From: Ignavibacteria bacterium RIFOXYB12_FULL_35_14 | GTDB lineage: Bacteria; Bacteroidota; Ignavibacteria; Ignavibacteriales; Ignavibacteriaceae | DNA: 47,804 nucleotides | Direction of reading: 5' to 3' | Assembly (NCBI GenBank): GCA_001803045.1 | Contig: MHAR01000004.1 | Location: 1 to 47,804 of the forward strand | Part shown: piece after piece, positions 16,581 through 24,176 of the stretch | Layout of the letters: each line of letters starts with the position of its first letter | Numbering within the stretch: the stretch's first letter is position 1 | The notes under the pieces: generated by a model | The model's database searches: none | Told to the model about the DNA's origin: nothing | Seen by the model: only the letters and a program-made list of their open reading frames with translations | Translations under genes and position numbers: made by a program

Positions 16581-16892
16581 CTAATTGAATCGAATGCCAG
16601 TTCGAATTATTTCCTCAACGAAAGGATCATCTGTAGTAAAATAGTCAGTTTTGAATGGATGAAGCTGAATGTCGGTATTCACTTTAACTATATACTTAAT
16701 TAAACGTTTTCTATCAAAAAACCGTATGCCTTCAAAATCTCTTGACACAATTGCTAAATCAATGTCACTATATTTCGAAGGTGTTCCCTTGGCATAAGAA
16801 CCAAATAAGTATACTCCATCAACGTGTATTTCATTTTGAATAGCTTCTAAAAAACTGCGAATGATTGTCTCTACATTTTCTTTAGAGTACAT
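16581..16892 (-). CDS. MNT-domain nucleotidyltransferase (probable antitoxin of a HEPN/MNT pair)
   Basis: This is a 103-residue minimal nucleotidyltransferase. The active-site pattern GSYAKGTPSKYSDIDLAI (about residues 31-48) has the GS motif and the DxD metal pair. In studied HEPN/MNT toxin-antitoxin systems the MNT protein modifies a tyrosine of the HEPN partner with AMP and so neutralises it. The ATG lies inside the end of the HEPN gene (22-base overlap), so the two are co-translated. Both genes run opposite to the surrounding glycosyltransferases and sit inside the duplicated cassette region, which suggests horizontal arrival. Confidence 0.85.
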   Translation of the reverse strand: MYSKENVETIIRSFLEAIQNEIHVDGVYLFGSYAKGTPSKYSDIDLAIVSRDFEGIRFFDRKRLIKYIVKVNTDIQLHPFKTDYFTTDDPFVEEIIRTGIRFN

Positions 16893-17260
16893 TTAATAAA
16901 TTCCTTTATTTCACTAAGATATTTTTCTGCAAAATCACGAGTACATTTTTGTACGAAAAGATTTTTGTAATCAGGATACCGCACCTCAATATTGAAAGTT
17001 GAAACTTCAGCCAAAAATTCTTTTTCTGCATCAGAAAAATTCAACTTAGTTTCATTAGCAATTCTGTTTAGGTCATGAGTCCTTGGGGGAAAGTTTGATT
17101 GATTATCCCGAATCCAAAACGCCTTCAATAGCTTTTCGAGAGATAATTGTGCAACAAATAATGACCAAATGAATTTTCCGGTCTTTAAAATTGACTGTGC
17201 TGATCCTAAATCAGCATTGGAACTAGATAACCAGTAATCAATGTGTTCTTGCTTAGTCAT
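16871..17260 (-). CDS. HEPN-domain protein (probable toxin partner)
   Basis: This 129-residue all-helical protein carries the signatures of the PF05168-type HEPN family: WLSSSNADLGSAQSIL near the start, FPPRTHDLNRIA (about residues 60-71) and the late NIEVRYPDY segment. The classic RNase motif RX4-6H of HepT is not obvious; there is only an RTH triplet, so nuclease activity is uncertain. It is the first gene of a minus-strand pair with the MNT nucleotidyltransferase. The pair is bracketed by fossil GT9 3' ends. Confidence 0.82.
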   Translation of the reverse strand: MTKQEHIDYWLSSSNADLGSAQSILKTGKFIWSLFVAQLSLEKLLKAFWIRDNQSNFPPRTHDLNRIANETKLNFSDAEKEFLAEVSTFNIEVRYPDYKNLFVQKCTRDFAEKYLSEIKEFIKCTLKKM

Positions 17261-17358
17261 TCAGAAATTATTTTTAAAGAAATTTTGATACTAACATATT
17301 ATTTTTTAGCTGAATATCAAATTGAGTCCTCATCTAACCACATACTGCATTAATCAAA

Positions 17359-17410
17359 TATGCCAGATTTAAGAATTGGTTCTTCACGTAAAAAATCTGT
17401 ATATCTTTTT
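17359..17410 (+). repeat. Paired-hairpin repeat, copy B (hairpin 2 only)
   Basis: The arms are TATGCCAGATTT (17359-17370) and AAATCTGTATA (17393-17403), followed by a T run. Hairpin 1 is missing; only a trace of the linker (CATTAATCAAA) remains ahead of it. It faces the HEPN gene promoter side and directly precedes fossil GT9 end 3. Confidence 0.8.
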
Positions 17411-17415
17411 TTCAC

Positions 17416-17505
17416 AAGCTTGTATGTCCCTACAAGCATGAGTGTATGACGCAGTTACCTGTGAAGATTGTGTTGAGAAAGGTTGAAGCCCTTGTTAAAT
17501 TCTAA
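17416..17505 (+). pseudogene. Fossil copy 3 of the GT9 gene 3' end
   Basis: This copy is exactly 30 codons, the same length as the matching tail of the real gene (16276-16365). It keeps all motif residues (KLVCPYKHECMTQLPVKIVL, then RKVEALVKF and a stop). The frame is intact but there is no start or upstream domain. It is nearest to a functional GT9 tail, so it may derive from a paralogue rather than from the present neighbour. Confidence 0.82.
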
Positions 17506-17564
17506 CCAAACCGCATAAATATCCTTACTAAATTTTTACATATAGGTAAAAATTCACAAACTGA

Positions 17565-17684
17565 CAAACCCAGTTTCTCCACGAAAGCATTTTAAATCCT
17601 TAAGAAATTGGGTTTGTTTGCTTTCAACAGATATGCCAGATTTCAGAATCGCTCTTCCCGTATAAAATCTGGCATATCTTTTTT
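17565..17684 (+). repeat. Paired-hairpin repeat, copy C
   Basis: Hairpin 1 arms are CAAACCCAGTTTCT (17565-17578) and AGAAATTGGGTTTG (17603-17616). Hairpin 2 arms are perfect: TATGCCAGATTT (17632-17643) and AAATCTGGCATA (17665-17676), followed by TCTTTTTT. The loop of hairpin 2 (CAGAATCGCTCTTCCCGTAT) is nearly identical to copy A, so loops are conserved as well as arms. That points to recent copying rather than convergent terminators. Confidence 0.88.
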
Positions 17685-17688
17685 ACAC

Positions 17689-17754
17689 AAGCTTGTCTGT
17701 CCCTACAAGCATGAGTGCAGAACGCAGTTGCCGGTTGAAGATGTTTTGAGGTAG
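17689..17754 (+). pseudogene. Fossil copy 4 of the GT9 gene 3' end
   Basis: These 22 codons read KLVCPYKHECRTQLPVEDVL, then R and a stop. It starts right after the T run of hairpin copy C at the same ACACAAGCTTG junction as copy 2. About 140 bases without recognisable features separate it from the ATPase gene. Confidence 0.82.
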
Positions 17755-17893
17755 GTTGGCACTATTGTTAATTTTAACCAAATCTCATAATAATCCCGCC
17801 TAACTGTTTTGCTTTAAAGCAAAAATTTTAGCGAAGATTTTTGCTTATAGGCAAAAATATAAGTATGTTTTCAACACTAAAAGTGGTGATTTT

Positions 17894-19066
17894 ATGCAAA
17901 AAGAAAGATATTTAACACAAAATATTATCTCCGAACTTACTGATAAAATGGTTTTCGTCGGTGGAGCAAGACAAGTCGGCAAAACAACTTTAGCCAAAGA
18001 AATAATTGCGCAGAAATACTCCAGCTCAACCTACTATAATTGGGACTATCAACCTGATAGAAAAAGAATTACATCGAATGAACTTCCCGGTGAAAGCGGG
18101 CTGCTCATTTTTGATGAGATACACAAATTCAAAAAATGGAAAAACTTAATCAAAGGAATTTATGATACTCACAAAGACAAATATAAGATTCTTGTAACCG
18201 GAAGTGCCAGATTAAATGTTTACCGAAAAAGCGGAGATTCGCTGCAAGGTAGATATCATTACTACACGCTTCATCCATTCTCCTTGGCAGAATTGGAGTT
18301 AATTAAAAACCAGTTTGAGCCATTTAAGGAATTGAATTTCCATTCTCAATCTTCTCAAGATAATTTAGAGACTTTATTTCAGTTCGGAGGATTTCCTGAG
18401 CCATTTATAAGGCAAAATATAAGAACCTTACGAAGATGGCATAATGAAAAGCTTGAGAGGTTGTTCCGAGAAGACATAAGAGACCTTGAACATATCAGAG
18501 ATATAAATAGCATGAAACTATTGGGTGATCTGCTTCCATCCAAAGTAGCAAGCCAATTGTCCTTAAATTCAATCAGAGAGGATTTGGAAATTAGTCACCG
18601 GGCAATTACTAGCTGGTTAAACATCCTGGAATCATTTTATTATCATTTCAGAATTTATCCTTACACATCTAAAAAAATACGATCATTAAAAAAAGATGCA
18701 AAACTGTTTTTAGTTGATTGGTCAGAAATTGAAAATGAAGCGGTGAGATTTGAGAATTTAATTGGTTCACACCTGTACAAATTCACAAGCTATTTAAATG
18801 AGCATGAAGGATATCGCAGTAATTTACATTACCTAAGAAATGTAGATAAAAAAGAAGTTGATTTTTTAGTGACAATTGATAACAAACCTTGGTTTGCAGT
18901 GGAGGTTAAGCTATCTGATACTACCGTCTCTAAAAATCTCTCTTATTTTAAAGAACGGCTTAACATTCCTTTTGTTTACCAAGTAGTTAAACAAAAAGAT
19001 ATTGATGTGCTTAAAGAAAATGTTAGAATAATGTCTGCTGATAAATTTTTAAGCGGATTGGTTTAA
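17894..19066 (+). CDS. AAA_14 ATPase with C-terminal DUF4143 domain
   Basis: The protein has a Walker A (GGARQVGKTTLAKE, about residues 22-35), a Walker B (LLIFDEIHKFKKW, about 70-82) and a sensor-like LVTGSARLNVYRKSGDSL. A DUF4143 region with a nuclease-like fold follows (VDFLVTIDNKPWFAVEVKL, about 325-343). The DFLV...VEVK pattern resembles the PD-(D/E)XK core. These proteins are frequent accessory genes of unknown cellular role. It starts at an ATG with GTGG upstream. It is the cargo of the fourth cassette unit, framed by GT9 fossil 4 and hairpin copy D. Confidence 0.88.
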   Translation: MQKERYLTQNIISELTDKMVFVGGARQVGKTTLAKEIIAQKYSSSTYYNWDYQPDRKRITSNELPGESGLLIFDEIHKFKKWKNLIKGIYDTHKDKYKILVTGSARLNVYRKSGDSLQGRYHYYTLHPFSLAELELIKNQFEPFKELNFHSQSSQDNLETLFQFGGFPEPFIRQNIRTLRRWHNEKLERLFREDIRDLEHIRDINSMKLLGDLLPSKVASQLSLNSIREDLEISHRAITSWLNILESFYYHFRIYPYTSKKIRSLKKDAKLFLVDWSEIENEAVRFENLIGSHLYKFTSYLNEHEGYRSNLHYLRNVDKKEVDFLVTIDNKPWFAVEVKLSDTTVSKNLSYFKERLNIPFVYQVVKQKDIDVLKENVRIMSADKFLSGLV

Positions 19067-19076
19067 TGTAGCGTTA

Positions 19077-19192
19077 CAAACCCAGTTTCTCACGATTAAG
19101 ATAACGAGCAAAGAAACTGGGTTTGTTTGCATTAAACAGATATGCCAGATTTAAGAACTGGTCTTCCGGTATAAAATCTGGCATATCTTTTT
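19077..19192 (+). repeat. Paired-hairpin repeat, copy D
   Basis: Hairpin 1 is CAAACCCAGTTTCT (19077-19090) with AGAAACTGGGTTTG (19112-19125). Hairpin 2 is TATGCCAGATTT (19141-19152) with AAATCTGGCATA (19174-19185), then TCTTTTTT. It begins 10 bases after the ATPase stop and can terminate that gene. No GT9 fossil follows, so this is the outer end of the array. A further partial arm (CTGGGTTTATTTAG) lies near 19206; the rest up to 19335 shows nothing. Confidence 0.87.
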
Positions 19193-19335
19193 AACTCCTT
19201 GGGAAGCTGGGTTTATTTAGAATGAAGATTTACATTGCAGCATTAGGGATCTACTGAGTAACCTTACATTCAGGTCACATAACGCAACAGCACATGAAAA
19301 AAACAGTGAAGCCGGATTCAAGAATATGATTTATA

Positions 19336-20442
19336 TCAAAGCCACACAATATCTGCGCGAATATTTTTAATGAACTCCTCCAGCTTCTCCCCCAAATGCT
19401 TCACCAAAAAATTTCCCATCACCGCCTGGTAGGCATGCTCTGCTAGTTGTTTTGCGAGAACTCTATCTGTCGCAAGTATATGAATATTTTCAACAAGATC
19501 GATTGGGTTTTCAATGTCGAATAAAACTCCGTTCTTTCCATCCTCAATAAACTCATCGTTACCGGGAATGTTGGAAGCAATAAGCGGCAGTTTTGCAGCA
19601 GCAGCTTCGAGAAGTGCGAGAGAAAATCCTTCCGATCTCGATGGAAGAAGGAAAATATCCATTGCTTTGTAGTACTCCCAAATGTTATCAACGTAACCGG
19701 GCATAAAAATTCTTTTCCGGTTTATTCCAAAACTTTCCGCATATTGATTTACTTCTTCCTGCATCGTTTCCGGAATTCCGATAATCAGCAATACAAATTT
19801 TTCATCAAGCTTAGAAAATGCTTTGAACAGTATATCAAATCCCTTCCGCTCTTTGTGAAACCAGGTAGAGAGTCCAAGTACTATCTTTCTTTCAAAAGAA
19901 TATTTTTGCCTAATTGCACTTCCGCTAATCGAATCGATATCCTCCGGCACTTCAATGCAGTTATGAATTACTTTGACTTTCTTCTTTCGAATTCCAGATT
20001 TAATCAAGCTCTTCGCTACTCCGTTGCTGCATGCTAACACATAATCATTGTAGAGATTGTAAATTATCGCACCAATGATTGGGGCACTTTCAGATACATT
20101 GTGTCTGTAACTAATGTTAATAATTTTCTTCCCATATTTTCGCTTAAGTGCAATACCAACTTTCCTATCCAACGAATGGTGGGAAATAACAACAACGGGT
20201 TTTTCAACTTCGACAAAATCAATTATTTGCGTCCGAAGCAGATTAAAATTCTGAGAAGAATCCATCTCAATGAGCGGAAGATTTTTAGATTTTGCTCTCG
20301 ATGCAGTGAAAGAATTTTTTGAAGCAATAAGAGTGATATCAATATTTTTTTTTAGCAAAACTCTTGAAATCAGCAAAGCCATCTTAGCACTCCCCGCGAA
20401 GCCATCACCAAAACTAAACTGGAATACTCTAATTCGATCCAC
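19336..20442 (-). CDS. Glycosyltransferase family 4 (GT-B fold)
   Basis: This is probably a nucleotide-sugar-dependent transferase for surface polysaccharide or lipopolysaccharide. The N-terminal FSFGDGFAGSAKMALLISRVL acceptor-domain start fits the family. So does the C-terminal donor-binding block LPSRSEGFSLALLEAAAAKLPLIAS (about residues 275-299), with the EX7E-like glutamates and the closing GNDEFIEDGKNGVLF. The length (368) is normal. It is divergent from the second GT9 gene across about 100 bases that must hold both promoters. Confidence 0.92.
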   Translation of the reverse strand: MDRIRVFQFSFGDGFAGSAKMALLISRVLLKKNIDITLIASKNSFTASRAKSKNLPLIEMDSSQNFNLLRTQIIDFVEVEKPVVVISHHSLDRKVGIALKRKYGKKIINISYRHNVSESAPIIGAIIYNLYNDYVLACSNGVAKSLIKSGIRKKKVKVIHNCIEVPEDIDSISGSAIRQKYSFERKIVLGLSTWFHKERKGFDILFKAFSKLDEKFVLLIIGIPETMQEEVNQYAESFGINRKRIFMPGYVDNIWEYYKAMDIFLLPSRSEGFSLALLEAAAAKLPLIASNIPGNDEFIEDGKNGVLFDIENPIDLVENIHILATDRVLAKQLAEHAYQAVMGNFLVKHLGEKLEEFIKNIRADIVWL

Positions 20443-20540
20443 TGAAGATGAGCTTAATTATGCTTTTGAAATAATTTATTTTGTAGATTTGATAGTAGAA
20501 CTTATTAAAATTAACTCTTTCAATCAATTTTTAAGAAGCT

Positions 20541-21695
20541 ATGCTCAAAGAAATTCCTTCATGCAAAAGATTTACCGGTTATAAACCTTGCTACCCCGAT
20601 CATAATTGCTGGATTGACGGCTGTAAAGACAACATTGCTATCGGAATAAAAATTTTAATCATAAATTTTGATGCAATGGGCGATGTGCTTATGACAACCG
20701 CTCAACTGCCCGCACTCAAACGAAAATATCCTAAATCAGCAATTCACTGGATTACACTTAGCATTTCTGCACCGTTACTAAAAAATAATCTGTTAGTTGA
20801 TCAAGTGTTTATTTACAATGCCGAGTCTTTATCTATCATTTCACAGATCGAGTATGATTTGGTCTTGAATGTTGATAAGTCTCAGCGTTCTTGTGCTTTG
20901 TTAAATTCTGTGAATGCAAAAAGGAAACTCGGTTTCGGAATGGACAAAAATGGAAAGATAATTCCAATGAATAAAGGCGCTTACTACAATTATAATTTGG
21001 GAATGGATGATAATCTTAAGTTCAAAGTCAACAAGAGAACGAGACAAGATTATCTTGCAGAGACTTTTGAGATCGATTATAAACGGGATGATTACATTTT
21101 CAATTTCACAGATGAGGAATTGAATTTCATCAATTTGTACAAAAAAGAGAATGGCATTGGAGAAAATGATTTTGTTGTTGGATTTAACACTGGATGCTCC
21201 CTCCTTTATCCGAACAAAAAAATAACGATTAAGCAGCATATTTATTTGATTGAAAAGCTGCTCACATTTAACAAAGGAGTTAAGATTGTTTTGCTTGGCG
21301 GACCCGAAGATGCTGAACGAAATGATCAAATTTATTCTAAATTCAAAAATAAAATTATTAACACGCCAACAAATCTTGGTGTGCGAAGAGGTGCGTGTTT
21401 TGAAAATCTTGCAGACATTGTTGTAACCGGTGATTCTTTCGGAATGCACTTGGCAATCGCGTTAAAGAAATATGTAATCGCTTGGTTTGGGGTAAGCTGT
21501 TGGACAGAGATTGATTTGTATGATCGCGGTGTAAAGCTTTATCAAGAAGATCTTTTTTGTTCACCATGCTGGAAGAAGTCATGTCCGTATGATCTTGAGT
21601 GTATTAAGATGATTGACCTTGATAGAATAGTTGAGGCAATCGTTATCTATAAACATAAGCAATTAATGGCACCACATAGTGACAGGCACAGATAA
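20541..21695 (+). CDS. Second glycosyltransferase family 9 enzyme with cysteine-rich ends
   Basis: The core GT9 landmarks are KILIINFDAMGDVLMTTAQLP (about residues 33-53) and VTGDSFGMHLAIALKKYVIA. It has an N-terminal extension with four cysteines (CKRFTGYKPC, then HNC and DGC, residues 8-28). A C-terminal cluster (FCSPCWKKSCPYDLEC) has the same spacing as in the enzyme at 15355. These clusters look metal-binding, but no metal role is known to me here. The first ATG is used because the FTGYKPC segment looks conserved rather than random. It probably acts in the same polysaccharide pathway as its neighbours. Confidence 0.87.
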   Translation: MLKEIPSCKRFTGYKPCYPDHNCWIDGCKDNIAIGIKILIINFDAMGDVLMTTAQLPALKRKYPKSAIHWITLSISAPLLKNNLLVDQVFIYNAESLSIISQIEYDLVLNVDKSQRSCALLNSVNAKRKLGFGMDKNGKIIPMNKGAYYNYNLGMDDNLKFKVNKRTRQDYLAETFEIDYKRDDYIFNFTDEELNFINLYKKENGIGENDFVVGFNTGCSLLYPNKKITIKQHIYLIEKLLTFNKGVKIVLLGGPEDAERNDQIYSKFKNKIINTPTNLGVRRGACFENLADIVVTGDSFGMHLAIALKKYVIAWFGVSCWTEIDLYDRGVKLYQEDLFCSPCWKKSCPYDLECIKMIDLDRIVEAIVIYKHKQLMAPHSDRHR

Positions 21696-21777
21696 CACTA
21701 ATGCAACTGATTATCCCAGATTTCAATCAGTGTAAATCCTCTCAATCTGCGTCATCAGCGTTCTATTGACAAAAATT

Positions 21778-22659
21778 ATGAGTTTTAACATTTTCACATT
21801 CGCTCGAAAGATAAATCGCCCGCTTCTGCTCGATGGGGCAATGGGCAGCTTGCTTCAGCAGAAAGGAATAAAATCTGAAGGTGAATTGTGGACTGCAAAG
21901 GCGAACCTTAAGAATCCCGAAGTTGTTTATGACATTCATTTAAGCTACATCAAAGCCGGTGCAGATATTATCACCACAAATACCTTTCGGACAAATCCAG
22001 TTGCAGTCAATTCACAAAGTAAAATTAAATTTGAGAAGCTCGTAAAGGCATCTGTTCAATTAGCAAAGGATGCAGCTAAGGGTCAAAATGTTTTGATTGC
22101 CGGTTCAAATGCGCCCGCGGAAGATTGCTATCAAGTTGAAAGAAGGATTTCCAAAAAGGAATTGGAAAGAAATCATAAACGTCATATTGATGAGCTTACG
22201 AAAAATGAATGCGACTTTGTGCTTAATGAAACTCAAAGTCACTTCGATGAAATAAAAATTATTTGTGATTATTGTTACAGCAAAAATGTTCCATTTGTTA
22301 TAAGTTTGCTGGTGAATGAAAAACTAACTTTGCTTTCTGGAGAAAATATTTTGGAAGTATTAAAATACTTGCTGAATCGAAGTCCTCTCTGCATTGGATT
22401 TAACTGCATAACACCAAAAGTATTTAGAAAAATATTTTTCAAATTAAATTTAGATTATAATTGGGGAATGTATCTTAATCTTGGCGGAGGAAAGTATCAC
22501 GATAAGAAATTTAACACTTCTCTTTCACCTATCAATTATGCGAAAATCATAACCAATTATTTGAACGAAAGGCCATCATTTGTTGGTGGCTGCTGCGGCT
22601 CAAATCCTAATCACATTAAAAAATTAAGACAGGTGCTGGATGGAAAACTTAACAATTAA
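21778..22659 (+). CDS. Homocysteine S-methyltransferase family protein
   Basis: This is a zinc-dependent thiol methyltransferase barrel. LLDGAMGSLLQQKG marks the N-terminus and TTNTFRTNP the substrate loop. The three zinc cysteines are visible as GFNC (about residue 205) and GGCCG (about 273). At 293 residues it has only the homocysteine-binding domain and no B12 modules, so it would use S-methylmethionine, S-adenosylmethionine or a corrinoid partner, not necessarily homocysteine. A TTG at 21766 would add four residues; the ATG is preferred. The gene end overlaps ispE by 20 bases. Confidence 0.88.
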   Translation: MSFNIFTFARKINRPLLLDGAMGSLLQQKGIKSEGELWTAKANLKNPEVVYDIHLSYIKAGADIITTNTFRTNPVAVNSQSKIKFEKLVKASVQLAKDAAKGQNVLIAGSNAPAEDCYQVERRISKKELERNHKRHIDELTKNECDFVLNETQSHFDEIKIICDYCYSKNVPFVISLLVNEKLTLLSGENILEVLKYLLNRSPLCIGFNCITPKVFRKIFFKLNLDYNWGMYLNLGGGKYHDKKFNTSLSPINYAKIITNYLNERPSFVGGCCGSNPNHIKKLRQVLDGKLNN

Positions 22660-23476
22660 TACGCCGGCAAAAATAAATTTGGGATTGAATATCCTTCGTA
22701 AGCGTGATGATGGATATCATGACATCGAAACATTTTTTTATCCCATAAATTTATTTGATACACTCACTTTCTCGGAATCAACAGAATTCAAATTCATTTG
22801 CAGCAATCAGGAGTTGAGTAATGGGAAAAATCTTGTTGTTAGAGCAAAAGAATTTTTGGAAAATGAATTGCATGTTAAAATAAAGATTAAAATAAAATTA
22901 GAAAAAAGAATTCCTGTTGGAGCTGGATTAGGCGGTGGAAGTTCAGATGCCGCCGCTGCATTATTGGGAATTACAAAGTTTCTGAGTCTTCAAGTGGATA
23001 ATTCCGTATTGTTTAACTTAGCTGTAAAGCTTGGAGCCGATGTTCCGTTTTTTTTGAATCCTCATCCATCGTATGCTGAAAGCAAAGGAGATTATATTAC
23101 ATCTCTAAATTGTAAACTTCGCTATCCAATTCTGATTGTTAACCCTGGAATCCATATTTCTACTAAATGGGCATATGAACATGTAGTTCCCTCAACACCA
23201 ACTTATCAATTAAAAAAATTGATTGATGATTGCGAGCTAGATTTTTTATTTATGCAGAATAAAATAAAAAATGATTTTGAACCAATTGTTTTGAAGGTAT
23301 ATCCCGAAATAGGGTACATAAAAAAAGAATTCTATAAGCTTGGGGCTATGTTCAATCTCATGTCTGGCAGCGGTTCAAGTGTTTACGGAATTTTTCCAAA
23401 CTATGAAAAAGCTGTTCATGCACTAGAAATATTTCAAAATAAATATTTCACATTTTTACATCATGAACCGAATTAA
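22640..23476 (+). CDS. ispE: 4-diphosphocytidyl-2-C-methyl-D-erythritol kinase
   Basis: This GHMP kinase phosphorylates the 2-hydroxyl of 4-diphosphocytidyl-methylerythritol in the non-mevalonate isoprenoid pathway. It opens with the typical TPAKINLGLNILRKRDDGYH (about residues 8-27). The ATP loop PVGAGLGGGSSDAAAALLG lies at about 92-110, and the C-terminal motif LMSGSGSSVYGIF at about 238-250. The length of 278 is normal. It overlaps the preceding methyltransferase gene by 20 bases and the following amidase gene by 14, so the three form one operon. Confidence 0.96.
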   Translation: MENLTINTPAKINLGLNILRKRDDGYHDIETFFYPINLFDTLTFSESTEFKFICSNQELSNGKNLVVRAKEFLENELHVKIKIKIKLEKRIPVGAGLGGGSSDAAAALLGITKFLSLQVDNSVLFNLAVKLGADVPFFLNPHPSYAESKGDYITSLNCKLRYPILIVNPGIHISTKWAYEHVVPSTPTYQLKKLIDDCELDFLFMQNKIKNDFEPIVLKVYPEIGYIKKEFYKLGAMFNLMSGSGSSVYGIFPNYEKAVHALEIFQNKYFTFLHHEPN

Positions 23477-24053
23477 ATTATTACTTTGCTCGGCACTTTC
23501 GTTAGTTCTCATCAATTGTGCTTCAACTAAAGAGATCAGAATCAATCCTCGTTCTACATGGAATGCGACTGATCCGAAACCATTTAAACAGCATATTCCC
23601 GAAAGAATAACCATTCACCATGAGGGCACAAGATTTGAGCAAAGTGATAACGCATTGAAGCACATTAAAAATGTTCAGACTTGGGGAATGGGAAAAGACA
23701 GAAATTGGAATGACATTCCTTATCATTTCTTGATTGATCCGAAAGGAAATATTTATGAGGGCAGAAATATATTCACGGTTGGTGAAACTGCAACTGAATA
23801 TGATCCCACAGATCATTTACTAATTACATGTATGGGAAACTTTGAGGAACAAGAAGTGAGCGAGGAACAATTGGAATCGCTCATTCATTTAATTGCTTAT
23901 TGCTGCCATAAGTTTCAGATTCCTCCAGAAACCATTGCCTCTCACAAGGACTATTCAAATCAAACAGTTTGCCCGGGAAAAAATCTTTATAAATATCTTG
24001 AGAATAATTATATTAAAGAAGAAGTGATTAAGCTGCTAGATGAAAATCCTTAA
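23463..24053 (+). CDS. N-acetylmuramoyl-L-alanine amidase (amidase_2/PGRP), probable lipoprotein
   Basis: This cleaves the bond between muramic acid and L-alanine in peptidoglycan. A lipoprotein signal is seen (MNRIKLLLCSALSLVLINC, with Cys19 as the lipidation site). The zinc ligands fit the family: the first His in RITIHHEG (about residue 50), then SHKDYSNQTVCPG (about 160-172) with its His and Cys. The NWNDIPYHFLIDPKGNIYEGR segment is the classic amidase_2 middle. Threonine occupies the position of the catalytic Lys of T7 lysozyme, as in some related PGRPs. It overlaps ispE by 14 bases. Confidence 0.92.
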   Translation: MNRIKLLLCSALSLVLINCASTKEIRINPRSTWNATDPKPFKQHIPERITIHHEGTRFEQSDNALKHIKNVQTWGMGKDRNWNDIPYHFLIDPKGNIYEGRNIFTVGETATEYDPTDHLLITCMGNFEEQEVSEEQLESLIHLIAYCCHKFQIPPETIASHKDYSNQTVCPGKNLYKYLENNYIKEEVIKLLDENP

Positions 24054-24176
24054 AGTCAAAAGACAATCCGTCTATGTCGGAAAAATAAATTCCAAATATC
24101 ATTAGTCAATTCAAAAACCCTATTTTGAATTTTATTTTTGAAGGTTATTTGCTTTTTGAAACTTGTTAATTGGAAT

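Noticed and set aside
17894-19066. Transposase or IS-encoded ATPase (IstB type)
   Set aside because: The Walker motifs and the C-terminal DUF4143 pattern fit the AAA_14 family; there is no partner transposase and there are no terminal inverted repeats.
16366-19192. CRISPR array
   Set aside because: The repeats are paired hairpins with irregular spacing of hundreds of bases and enclose genes, with no regular spacers and no Cas genes nearby.
16366-19192. Classical integron attC sites
   Set aside because: Hairpins and cargo look cassette-like, but I could not find the GTTRRRY/RYYYAAC core pair at the expected ends and there is no integrase in the window.
20901-21449. Long minus-strand frame of 182 codons inside the second GT9 gene
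   Set aside because: It is antisense to a well-supported gene and rich in Ile, Phe and Asn, as expected for a shadow frame.
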